Positions 53,445-61,788 of a stretch of 64,000 nucleotides of DNA are shown piece after piece. Positions within the stretch are counted from its first letter, which is position 1, and every line of letters starts with the position of its first letter. The translations under genes were made by a program, and so were the position numbers. Below the pieces are notes generated by a model that worked only from the letters and a program-made list of their open reading frames with translations, ran no database searches and was not told the origin of the DNA. Origin of the DNA: Pedobacter yulinensis (GTDB lineage Bacteria; Bacteroidota; Bacteroidia; Sphingobacteriales; Sphingobacteriaceae); contig NZ_KZ686268.1 in NCBI RefSeq assembly GCF_003029735.1, positions 1,475,769-1,539,768 on the forward strand, in the 5' to 3' direction.

Positions 53445-54944
53445 ATGAAAAAATATTTGTACCTGTTTCTGCTACCGCTCCTGCCAGCCTGTAACAATTT
53501 TCTCGATGTCACACCGACTGACCGCTTTACGCAGGAGACATACTGGACCACCAAAGAGCAGGCCGAAGCCGCGCTGAATGGCACCTATGCCGCCCTCTAC
53601 TACAATGTATATGCAGCGGGTTCTGTGTATACCGATGCACTGACACCAAACTCCTACCAGTACAATGGCGACTATAACCTTATTTCGCGCGGCCTGCACA
53701 ATGCGGCTACCGGTTATTTCAATGAGGCCTGGAACGGATCCTACCGTGGCATTGGACGGGCAAATAACCTGCTGGCCAATATTGCTAAGGTTCCCATGGA
53801 TGCTGCGCTGAAAGACCGGTTCATCGCCGAAGCAAAATTTTTGCGGGCACTTTTTTACCTGCCGCTCTGGAATAACTTTGGCGGCGCGCCGCTGATTACT
53901 GCGGCGACCGATTTCGAGAACCAGGGTTCCCTGCCCAGAAACAAGCCCGAAGAGCTGCTCGCGCAGATCCTCAAAGACCTGGACGAGGCGGCCGCCGGCA
54001 CGGCACTGCCAGTCAGCTATTCAGGAACCGACAAGGGCCGGGCAACGCGCGGGGCTGCGCTGGCGTTGAAAATGCGCGTATTGCTGTACGCCTCACGTTG
54101 GGAAGAAGCGGCGGCAACTGCCCGCCAGGTTATGGACCTAAAGGCCTATACTTTGTTCCCCAACTACCGGGCCCTCTTTTTTCTTGAAAACGAAGGCAAT
54201 GCCGAAGTTATTTTTGACGTTCAATACCGCTTTCCTGAATTTACGCATTCGCTCGATATCAGTCTGGACCAGCAGCTGGGCTCTGCGCCGCTGCCCGATC
54301 TGCTGAACGATTATTATGGAACAGATGGGAAACCGATATCGGAATCTGTCGTTTATAACCCCCAGCGGCCTTATGAGAACCGCGATTCCCGGCTTCAGGC
54401 AACGGTGATCGTACCGGGCAGCCAGTTTAAAGGCGCCACGGTTACGCCAATCCAATACCCAAGCACCGGCCTGGGTATGAAAAAATACACGATTTTTAAA
54501 GACAACGAGAAACCCGTGGCTGCGCCAACCAGCAATACTTCAGAACTCAATTTCATTCTTTTGCGCTATGCAGACGTATTGCTGAGTTATGCCGAAGCTA
54601 AAAACGAGGCCTCAGGGCCGGAACAGAGCGTTTTTGATGCCATCAATGCTGTTCGTGGCCGTGCAGGCATGCCTTCCCTGGCCAGCGGATTAAGCCGCGA
54701 ACAACTTCGGGCAGAGATCAGGCATGAACGCCGCATCGAGCTGGCCGGCGAAGGGCTGTATTATCATGACCTGCGCCGCTGGCGGAAGGCCGACCAGCTG
54801 CTCAACGGCGAGATACGTAACCTGGCCGGCAACCGGATCGATACCCGCCAGTTTAATGCTACGCGCGATTACCTCTGGCCGATACCCTCCATTGCTATTC
54901 AAAATAATCCTGCACTTACCCAAAATCCGGGCTACAACAAATAA
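53445..54944 (+). CDS. SusD/RagB-type surface lipoprotein
   Basis: 499 residues. Lipoprotein signal MKKYLYLFLLPLLPAC with Cys16 acylated. Classic SusD opening (NNFLDVTPTDRFTQETYWTTKEQAEAALNGTYAALY), a late RYADVLLSYAEAKNEASGP and the C-terminal IRHERRIELAGEGLYYHDLRRW. It forms the binding lid on the SusC partner 5 bp upstream. The sulfatase gene follows 4 bp after, so the ligand is probably a sulfated molecule. Confidence 0.95.
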   Translation: MKKYLYLFLLPLLPACNNFLDVTPTDRFTQETYWTTKEQAEAALNGTYAALYYNVYAAGSVYTDALTPNSYQYNGDYNLISRGLHNAATGYFNEAWNGSYRGIGRANNLLANIAKVPMDAALKDRFIAEAKFLRALFYLPLWNNFGGAPLITAATDFENQGSLPRNKPEELLAQILKDLDEAAAGTALPVSYSGTDKGRATRGAALALKMRVLLYASRWEEAAATARQVMDLKAYTLFPNYRALFFLENEGNAEVIFDVQYRFPEFTHSLDISLDQQLGSAPLPDLLNDYYGTDGKPISESVVYNPQRPYENRDSRLQATVIVPGSQFKGATVTPIQYPSTGLGMKKYTIFKDNEKPVAAPTSNTSELNFILLRYADVLLSYAEAKNEASGPEQSVFDAINAVRGRAGMPSLASGLSREQLRAEIRHERRIELAGEGLYYHDLRRWRKADQLLNGEIRNLAGNRIDTRQFNATRDYLWPIPSIAIQNNPALTQNPGYNK

Positions 54945-54948
54945 CAAC

Positions 54949-56364
54949 ATGAAAATCATCAACATGCTATTTTTCGGCGCGCTTCTGGCCGGGCTGGTAC
55001 CGGCGGCAGCGCAGAGACCTGCCAAACCGAATATTGTATTCATCGTTGCAGATGATCTTGGTTATGGCAACCTGAGCAGCTACCAGGCTGCATCAAAGAC
55101 ACCCACGCCACATATTGACCGCCTGGCAAAAGAGGGCCTGAAGTTTACCCGCTTTTACTCCGGGAACACCGTATGCGCACCTTCGCGCTGCGCGTTAATG
55201 ACCGGTAAACACATGGGCCACGCCTGGGTGCGGGGAAATGCCAAGGGCAAAGACGGTCTCGCCGCCCTGCGCAGCCAGGACACGACGCTGGCGCAGCGGC
55301 TTCAGGCCGCCGGGTACGCCACCGGCATGTACGGGAAATGGGGACTCGGCGATCAGGACAGCCAGGGTGCGCCGCACCTGAAGGGCTTTGATTCTTTCTT
55401 CGGATACCTGGACCAGACGCATGCGCATGACTATTTCACAAAAAGGCTGTACGAGACTGCCGGCGGACAGACCGTCGAGGTCCCTGTCGATTCGGCAAAA
55501 TATGCCCAGGACCTGATCATGGACAAGGCCCTGAAGTTTATTGGTGATAACCATGAAAAGCCTTTTTTTCTCTATTTGCCCTTAACCCTTCCGCATGCCG
55601 AACTTCGGGTAACCGACAGCCTGATGCGGCAGTTTCAAAATGCCGACGGCTCAAGCAAGTTCACGCCTGAAACGCCGTTCGAGGGAAAAAACCATTATGA
55701 CAGTCAGGCCCAGCCACATGCAGCTTTCGCGGCCATGATACACAGGCTCGATGCTGACGTGGGGCGGGTACTCGACAAGCTTGAGCAACTCGGCCTTGAC
55801 AAGAATACTTATGTCTTTTTTACCAGTGATAACGGTCCGCACAAAGAAGGCGGCGCAGATCCTGAATTTTTTAACAGTGCGGGCGGCCTGCGGGGTATCA
55901 AGCGCGATCTGTACGAGGGCGGTATCCGCGTGCCCCTGCTGGTTCGTGCGCCAGGAAAAATCAAGCCTGGCGGTATCGTCAATCAGCCCTGGGCCTTCTG
56001 GGATGTTTTACCGACCTTAACGGCGCTGGCGGGTACGGCTACACCGAAACACATAGATGGCTTGCCTTTTACACCGGTACTGAACGGAAAACCCGCAACC
56101 CGGCTGCATGATCACTTTTACTGGCAGTTCAATGAAAACGGACTCAAAGAAGCCATTACGCAAGGCGACTGGAAACTAATCCGTTTCAAGCAGCAGGGAA
56201 CGCCGGAAATTCTTGAGCTTTACAACATTGCGCAGGACCGGTCTGAAACACGCAATCTGGCCAGGTCGCAGCCCCAGCGGGTTGCGGCACTCCGAAAGCT
56301 GATGCTTGCCGCCAAAACGCCGGCTGAAAACCCGAGATTCCGTTGGGATTCGGTAGAAGAATAG
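54949..56364 (+). CDS. Type I arylsulfatase-like sulfatase
   Basis: 471 residues from ATG 54949, at the signal peptide (MKIINMLFFGALLAGLVPAAAQ). Metal-binding D35-D36 in FIVADDLGYG, and the sulfatase consensus C76-A-P78-S-R80, in which Cys is converted to formylglycine by a maturase (not in this window). The TGKHMGHAWVRGN stretch, KWGLGD and the SDNGPHKEGG metal site follow. It hydrolyses sulfate esters in the periplasm or outside. The gene sits between SusD and the TauE-type transporter, with no glycoside hydrolase nearby, so the substrate may be small or already depolymerised. Confidence 0.93.
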   Translation: MKIINMLFFGALLAGLVPAAAQRPAKPNIVFIVADDLGYGNLSSYQAASKTPTPHIDRLAKEGLKFTRFYSGNTVCAPSRCALMTGKHMGHAWVRGNAKGKDGLAALRSQDTTLAQRLQAAGYATGMYGKWGLGDQDSQGAPHLKGFDSFFGYLDQTHAHDYFTKRLYETAGGQTVEVPVDSAKYAQDLIMDKALKFIGDNHEKPFFLYLPLTLPHAELRVTDSLMRQFQNADGSSKFTPETPFEGKNHYDSQAQPHAAFAAMIHRLDADVGRVLDKLEQLGLDKNTYVFFTSDNGPHKEGGADPEFFNSAGGLRGIKRDLYEGGIRVPLLVRAPGKIKPGGIVNQPWAFWDVLPTLTALAGTATPKHIDGLPFTPVLNGKPATRLHDHFYWQFNENGLKEAITQGDWKLIRFKQQGTPEILELYNIAQDRSETRNLARSQPQRVAALRKLMLAAKTPAENPRFRWDSVEE

Positions 56365-56390
56365 CCTGGCTGCAATAATAAACCCACGTA

Positions 56391-57668
56391 ATGAAAACCA
56401 TTTTAGATATGCCCGTTGTCACGACGACAAGGAACGACCGGATCCTGGTCATCGGCTATGACCAGACCGTTGCCGGCCTGATCAAAGATTTTGGCGATCA
56501 GGCCTCTGGAGCCTGGATCGATGTACTGATACAGGACGCACCAGAAGAACTCCGCGAACTCGCGGCTGTAAACGAGACTGTCAAGATCATTCCCTACCCG
56601 TACGATTCCTGGATGACCGGCAGGTATGCACTCTTTGTCATTTCAGGTCAGGAAGCCGATGCAGGCCGCATTTTTACAGAAGCCAGCCATGCGGGTAAAC
56701 TGGTGTTTAGTCCTGAAAGGCCGGCATTCAGCAACATCAGCCTCCCGGTAACCGGATCGACTGAGACAGACCGCATCAGGCCCGAACGCAAATGGCGCAA
56801 AATTGCGAACTGGTCGTTATTTGCGCTGGCCTGTATGTTTATCGGGCATGCGCTGTTCAGTTATATCGGTCTGGACCCACTCCTCTACGGCCTTGCAGAT
56901 GTTTGGGGAAATATGGATTCCACATTTCTCTGGATGCTTGCCGCCGGTTTTTTTGCGCAACTGGTAGACGGAGCATTGGGCATGGGGTACGGCGTCATTT
57001 CTACATCGGTGCTACTTACGGCCGGGCTGAACCCGGCTGCCATCAGTGGCAGCATTCACACTGCAGAAATGTTCTCAAGCGGCGCTTCGGGGTACAGCCA
57101 TTACAAATTCGGGAACGTAAACAAGAAATTGTTCAAACACATGCTGCTGCCCGGGGTGGCCGGAGCGATCCTGGGTGCATTGCTGCTCAGTTGGTTGGGA
57201 GAGGCTGAAGCCTGGTTTATCAGGCCGCTGCTGTCGGTGTATACACTCTTTCTCGGTATTCGCATTCTTGTGAACGCTTTCAGAAAGGCACAGAAACCAA
57301 AAAAAGTAAAGCACGTCGGCCTGCTCGCCTGGGCGGGCGGCTTCCTGGATTCTTTTGGGGGCGGGGGCTGGGGCCCGCTTGTAACGAGTACCCTGATCTC
57401 GAAAGGGCGCAGCCCCAAGTATGTGATCGGCTCGGTCAGCGTAACCGAATTTTTTGTAACCCTGTCAAGTGCGGTCACTTTTTTCATTATGCTGGGCCTG
57501 AGCCATATCCAGGCTATTGCAGGACTCATTGTTGGCGGGCTGCTGGCCGCGCCGCTGGCCGCCCGGCTGGTGGGCAAACTGCCGGTGAAAAAGGTTTTCA
57601 TCGGCGTCGGTGTTATTGTAATCCTGTCCAGCCTGCGTATTCTCTGGAGTGTGCTGGCGAAATGGTAA
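56391..57668 (+). CDS. TauE/SafE-family transporter with N-terminal Rossmann-like domain
   Basis: 425 residues. The C-terminal ~290 residues are a TSUP/TauE-SafE transporter: about eight membrane helices with repeat motifs DGALGMGYGVISTSVLL and DSFGGGGWGPLVTSTLI. Family members export sulfite, sulfoacetate or related anions. The first ~135 residues (RILVIGYDQTVAGLIKDFG, ALFVISGQEADAGRIFTEASHAGK) resemble the CysG/precorrin-2 dehydrogenase NAD-binding domain but lack the glycine-rich loop. The fusion and its place after a sulfatase point to release of sulfur oxyanions. Last gene of the operon. Confidence 0.85.
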   Translation: MKTILDMPVVTTTRNDRILVIGYDQTVAGLIKDFGDQASGAWIDVLIQDAPEELRELAAVNETVKIIPYPYDSWMTGRYALFVISGQEADAGRIFTEASHAGKLVFSPERPAFSNISLPVTGSTETDRIRPERKWRKIANWSLFALACMFIGHALFSYIGLDPLLYGLADVWGNMDSTFLWMLAAGFFAQLVDGALGMGYGVISTSVLLTAGLNPAAISGSIHTAEMFSSGASGYSHYKFGNVNKKLFKHMLLPGVAGAILGALLLSWLGEAEAWFIRPLLSVYTLFLGIRILVNAFRKAQKPKKVKHVGLLAWAGGFLDSFGGGGWGPLVTSTLISKGRSPKYVIGSVSVTEFFVTLSSAVTFFIMLGLSHIQAIAGLIVGGLLAAPLAARLVGKLPVKKVFIGVGVIVILSSLRILWSVLAKW

Positions 57669-57686
57669 TTTCTGCAAGCAAAAAAA

Positions 57687-57710
57687 GTGATGCTACAGCA
57701 TCACTTTTTT
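57687..57710 (+). terminator. Terminator of the sulfatase operon
   Basis: GTGATGC (57687-57693) pairs with GCATCAC (57698-57704) around TACA; A6 precedes and T6 follows, so it can work in both directions. Confidence 0.88.
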
Positions 57711-57740
57711 CCGGAATACATGCGCAGTGCGGTCGGGTGT

Positions 57741-58337
57741 TTATCTGGCAGCGACCTTCTCGTTTTCGAGCGGGAGCGGGTAGACGCTGGAGCGCAACGA
57801 GTTGAACTTGTCCATGGTAATGCTTGCTACGCGGCCCATGTTCAGGCTGTGGTCTCCGGCAAAGCCGCGAAGTTTCAGCGCTGACTTATTTTGGAGCAGG
57901 GTATACAGACCTTCAACATTTGCGCTTACATCGGCCTGCGCGTCATCTTTCAGGATAATCTGTAGAAATTGCATCTTCAGTTCGTCGCGCGTTATGATTT
58001 TAGCCTTGCCCGATGCCTCGATGCGGTAAATGTCTTTAACGCTCACTTCAATGCGCTCGGGCTCTGTTTCATTTGATACAATGCGCAGTGCATCACCGCG
58101 TTGTGTTATGCGTGCCCGGCAGTTTGCCTCGCCCAGGTATCTGACCGCTTCGGTCTTTCCCTGCACGACAATGATTTCCACATTGCCTTCTGCAATGATT
58201 TTTCTCACACCATTCGGATGGTTGGCTTTTCCAATGTTAAGGGGATGTACGGTTGTTGCTGAAGCGGCGAAGGCACCCGAAGTGCACAGGATTGCAGACA
58301 TGGCGACAGCGAATAAGGTTTTGAATGAGGTTTTCAT
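57741..58337 (-). CDS. Exported GIN-like (DUF2807-type) protein
   Basis: 198 residues from ATG 58337, placed at the signal peptide MKTSFKTLFAVAMSAILCTSGAFA; the longer frame to 58517 is not supported. The mature part has GNVEIIVVQGKTEAVRYLG and IEASGKAKIITRD, which match the first half of the GIN (head) fold, but the SGSG repeats of the homologue at 10244-10972 are largely missing. Envelope protein of unknown function. Monocistronic, convergent with the sulfatase operon across a shared hairpin. Confidence 0.72.
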   Translation of the reverse strand: MKTSFKTLFAVAMSAILCTSGAFAASATTVHPLNIGKANHPNGVRKIIAEGNVEIIVVQGKTEAVRYLGEANCRARITQRGDALRIVSNETEPERIEVSVKDIYRIEASGKAKIITRDELKMQFLQIILKDDAQADVSANVEGLYTLLQNKSALKLRGFAGDHSLNMGRVASITMDKFNSLRSSVYPLPLENEKVAAR

Positions 58338-58700
58338 GATTTTGTATGTTAAAGTTTTCTTGTTCGAGGGTTTTGATGATAAGACGCCGGCTCTGCCCGA
58401 AAGTTGCAGCGCATTCCCGGTCTTTATACCAGCCGCGCCACGCAATCGACCAACGGGCAAAAACTCCGGACAAACGGGTTTTATCACTCCATCTTTTTTT
58501 AAGTTATTGATTACCAATTGTTTATTTGTGTTTGTGGTCGCTAATTTTTCGGATCGGCAACGTTATTTATTGCGTTCCTGACCGCATTGGCTTGTTTTGA
58601 ACGAAATATTTAGGTGGTATTCGCATATAAATAAAAAGACTTTACGGGCTCCTTGCCTGCCCCGGCATTCTGAACAGAATTGCCTAATTTTGCTGTATTC
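58338..58700. other. Divergent intergenic region of 363 bp
   Basis: No gene seen. It carries a -7 box TAATTTTG (58685-58692) for the phosphodiesterase gene, only 8 bases before its ATG at 58701, so that transcript would be nearly leaderless. The left part must hold the promoter of the GIN-like gene; I found no clear -33/-7 pair there. Confidence 0.5.
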
Positions 58701-59951
58701 ATGAAAAACTATGTATTGATGGCTTTGGTGTGTATACACCTGGGCGCAGTGGCACAGCAGGGGCAGGAGATCAGGCTAACCGGGCGCAGCAACAGTGCGG
58801 CTGCCATGCAGCAGCCTTACGTGATTCTCATTTCAGCCGACGGGTTCAGGTGGGACTTTGCTGAGCAATTCGGCGCCACCAATCTTCTCAAACTGCGGCA
58901 ACAGGGGGTGCAGGCCCGGTACTTGCGCCCCGGCTTTCCCAGCCTGACGTTTCCAAACCATTACAGCATCGTAACCGGCCTTTACCCCTCGGGCCATGGC
59001 ATTGTAGATAACAATTTCTTTGACCCCGCCCTGCAGCGCAGGTATGCCATGAACAACAAGAAGGCCGTGCAGGACGGCATTTTTTATGGCGGGGTACCGC
59101 TGTGGACGCTGGCAGAGCAACAGCAGATGCTTGCCGCCAGTTATTTCTGGGTAGGGTCTGAAGCACCCATAGGCGGATCATTCCAGACTTACCGTTTTCC
59201 TTATACCGAGCATGCCCCGATCGGCGAGCGCATTGCGGGGGTTAAAGCCTGGCTGCAGTTGCCGGATGCCGAACGGCCGCACCTCATCACGTTCTATATG
59301 CCGGAAGTAGATCATGCCGCCCACAGCCACGGCGTTGCTGCTGCCGAGACAGGGGCGGCGGTAAAATTCGTCGATGATGCCATCGGGCAACTCGTTCAGG
59401 CCATAGCGCCGCTTGGATTGCCGGTTAATTTTATTTTTGTATCCGATCATGGCATGACGGAAGTGCGGACCGATAAGTGGCTGTCTCTACCACCTTCGGT
59501 CGACACCGCAAAATTCGTGGTCGCGGCGGGCGATGTGGTGATCCACCTGTATGCAAAAAATCACGATGATATTGCGCCCGCCTACCGCAAACTGAAGAAA
59601 GAAGCCCGGCACTTTCGTGTGTACCGGGCAGAAGAGGTTCCCACCCGGTGGCATTACGCAAAAAAAGATGACCGCTATGGCCGGATCGGTGATCTCATCC
59701 TGGTGGCTGAACGGCCTTATGTATTTAACCTGTCGGCGAAAAAACTAACGCCTGGCAAACATGGGTACGATCCCGCCCTTCGCGATATGCGGGGCGTTTT
59801 TTACGCCTGGGGACCGGCGTTCAGACCAAACAGAACCATCCGTGGGTTCGATAACATTCATATTTACCCGCTTGTGGCGCGAATTCTTGGACTCAGGATT
59901 ACACAAGCGGTAGACGGACGGGCCGAAGTGCTGGAAGGCCTGCTTCGTTGA
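58701..59951 (+). CDS. Ectonucleotide pyrophosphatase/phosphodiesterase (ENPP-like), exported
   Basis: 416 residues with a signal peptide (MKNYVLMALVCIHLGAVAQ). Alkaline-phosphatase-superfamily metal sites: D47 in ISADGFRWDF, nucleophile T83 in FPSLTFPNHYSIVTGLYPSGHGI, D/H in PEVDHAAHSHG and SDHGMTEV, and a late His in GKHGYDP. ENPP enzymes split nucleotide pyrophosphates or phosphodiesters outside the cytoplasm. ATG 58701 is chosen; a TTG at 58680 precedes the -7 box. It ends 38 bp before the next sigma gene, but is probably a separate unit. Confidence 0.9.
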   Translation: MKNYVLMALVCIHLGAVAQQGQEIRLTGRSNSAAAMQQPYVILISADGFRWDFAEQFGATNLLKLRQQGVQARYLRPGFPSLTFPNHYSIVTGLYPSGHGIVDNNFFDPALQRRYAMNNKKAVQDGIFYGGVPLWTLAEQQQMLAASYFWVGSEAPIGGSFQTYRFPYTEHAPIGERIAGVKAWLQLPDAERPHLITFYMPEVDHAAHSHGVAAAETGAAVKFVDDAIGQLVQAIAPLGLPVNFIFVSDHGMTEVRTDKWLSLPPSVDTAKFVVAAGDVVIHLYAKNHDDIAPAYRKLKKEARHFRVYRAEEVPTRWHYAKKDDRYGRIGDLILVAERPYVFNLSAKKLTPGKHGYDPALRDMRGVFYAWGPAFRPNRTIRGFDNIHIYPLVARILGLRITQAVDGRAEVLEGLLR

Positions 59952-59989
59952 AGCCGCTTTGTGGTAACAATTTGTTAATATTGTGAGGG

Positions 59990-60541
59990 ATGGAAAATAA
60001 ATTAAAGCATCATTTGCTCTGGGAGCGCATGCGCAACGGCGACCGGGATGCTTTTTTTGACCTTTACAAAGAGCTGTATTATCCGCTTGTTAACTTTGGC
60101 ATCCGTACAAGCGGCGATGCAGACCGCTCTGCAGAAGCTACAGACCATGTCTTTACTACGATATGGGAGAAGCATGAAGGACTTAGCCGCGTAGACAATG
60201 TGGAAGCTTACCTGCGCACTTTCCTGAAGCGCCGGCTGCTGCGTATGCTCGAGCGTAAACGGCGCGTGCACGAAGCGCTCTTTCGTGCCGGTGCTGAAGG
60301 AGAGTGGACCGAACTGAGCTATGAGGAATTTATCGTGATCGTTCAGACCGATGAATTGCTTCGTTACAAGCTGAAAACTGCACTCGAGGGACTGACCTTC
60401 AGACAAAAGCAGCTCATACACCTCAAATTTTTTGAAGGACTGAGTTATGAACAGATTGCTGCGCAAACCCAACAGTCAGTGAAAACCGCTTACAACACGA
60501 TCTACGATGCGTTGAAGGTGCTTCGCAAGGCACTCAGGTAG
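59990..60541 (+). CDS. FecI-type ECF sigma factor
   Basis: 183 residues. Region 2 (RMRNGDRDAFFDLYKELYYPLVNFGIR, then ATDHVFTTIWEKHEGL) and region 4 (LTFRQKQLIHLKFFEGLSYEQIAAQTQQSVKTAYNTIYDALKVLRKAL) are complete. It begins a sigma/anti-sigma/receptor operon with the FecR gene at 60625 and the STN-SusC gene at 61789. A hairpin (GCTTC/GAAGC) lies just before its start region. Confidence 0.9.
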   Translation: MENKLKHHLLWERMRNGDRDAFFDLYKELYYPLVNFGIRTSGDADRSAEATDHVFTTIWEKHEGLSRVDNVEAYLRTFLKRRLLRMLERKRRVHEALFRAGAEGEWTELSYEEFIVIVQTDELLRYKLKTALEGLTFRQKQLIHLKFFEGLSYEQIAAQTQQSVKTAYNTIYDALKVLRKALR

Positions 60542-60624
60542 GGATCCCTGCCAGGGTTAAAAAAAAATAAAAAAATCTTTAGGAAAAAGTTAAGGTTACG
60601 GGCACTGGTAATAAAAAGAGCACG

Positions 60625-61680
60625 ATGACCGACCGCAGTAACTTTCAGGCCGAAGACTTCCTGATAGACAATAGTTTCCAGCTATATTGTTCAGGCAAAG
60701 ATCCGGCATGTGTAACTTACTGGGAAAAGTGGATCGCGGCACACCCGGAAAAGGCCGGCGCGGTGGCAGAGGCGCGCAGGTTGTACACGATCTTAAGCGG
60801 AAACAAACAGCCGCTTGAGGTCAGCTTGCAGCGGTTTAGGAATAGTGTGTCCAGGTCTGAGCAAGTAAGGCGTACACCTTTTAGCCTGGCGCGCTGGGTT
60901 GCTGCTGCAGCCATTCTGCTTATTGCCGGGTTCCTGGCCATCTTCCTGAGCCGCAAACCCGGGCCCGGCGCAGACGAAACCGCTTACCGGAGCGTTTTTG
61001 CGACAAAGAAAGGTGAAAAAAAACGCATCACGCTTCAGGATGGAAGTCTCGTGGTCCTGAATGCCGAGAGCCGTATCGAATTGCTGCCCGGGTTTAATAA
61101 TGACCAGCGAAAACTGCGGTTGGTGGGCGAAGCATACTTCGAAGTGGCACACGACAGTAAAAAGCCGTTTCGCGTGCAGACAGCAGATTTTGATATCCGC
61201 GTACTGGGCACGGTTTTTAATGTCAAGGCTTATCCTGACGAACGTTTTTCAGAAGCTACGCTCATCAGGGGCTCGATCAGCATGCAGCCAATACACATTA
61301 AAAGCGGCAGCATAACGCTCAAACCCAGCCAAAAAGTAACCATTTTCCGCGAGGAGAGAAAGAAAAGGGGTGGCTTGCAGGCTGCTAAAACTTCTGAGAT
61401 TACCATTAACCACTATACCCGGGTTAAAGACAGCAGTATCGTTGAAACGGCCTGGGTACGCAACCGGCTGGAAATTTACGATCAGCGCTTCGAAGACATC
61501 AGCCGAACGCTGGAACGCTGGTACGATGTGAAAATCAAATTCCGCGATCCGGATCTGAAAGACTATCATTTTACGGCAACCATAGGCAATGAAGACCTGC
61601 GGCAGGTTCTTGATGCATTAAAAAAGGTGGAAAAGTTCGATTATGAAATAAAAGGAGAAAAAGTATTCATTTCAAAATAA
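60625..61680 (+). CDS. FecR-family anti-sigma factor
   Basis: 351 residues: cytoplasmic N-terminal part, one membrane helix (ARWVAAAAILLIAGFLAIFL), FecR domain (KKRITLQDGSLVVLNAESRIELLPGF, LVGEAYFEVAHDSKKPFRVQ, VLGTVFNVKAYPDE) and DUF4974 C-terminal domain (FEDISRTLERWYDVKIKFRDPDLKDYHFTATI). It should silence the sigma factor encoded 83 bp upstream until the STN domain of the downstream SusC transmits the signal. Confidence 0.93.
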   Translation: MTDRSNFQAEDFLIDNSFQLYCSGKDPACVTYWEKWIAAHPEKAGAVAEARRLYTILSGNKQPLEVSLQRFRNSVSRSEQVRRTPFSLARWVAAAAILLIAGFLAIFLSRKPGPGADETAYRSVFATKKGEKKRITLQDGSLVVLNAESRIELLPGFNNDQRKLRLVGEAYFEVAHDSKKPFRVQTADFDIRVLGTVFNVKAYPDERFSEATLIRGSISMQPIHIKSGSITLKPSQKVTIFREERKKRGGLQAAKTSEITINHYTRVKDSSIVETAWVRNRLEIYDQRFEDISRTLERWYDVKIKFRDPDLKDYHFTATIGNEDLRQVLDALKKVEKFDYEIKGEKVFISK

Positions 61681-61687
61681 GAAAGGA

Positions 61688-61739
61688 CGGTGTTGGCGCA
61701 CCGCCCAATCAATTTTTTTGATCTGATCATTGGCAGTCT
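61688..61739 (+). terminator. Weak hairpin between fecR and susC, possible attenuator
   Basis: CGGTG (61688-61692) pairs with CACCG (61699-61703) around TTGGCG; a T7 run sits inside ATCAATTTTTTTGAT about 10 bases on. The stem is short, so partial termination that lowers or separates susC expression is more likely than a full stop. Confidence 0.35.
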
Positions 61740-61788
61740 TGCGCAAACATGGATCTGCCAATTTTTTACGCAACCAAAAAACAAAAAT

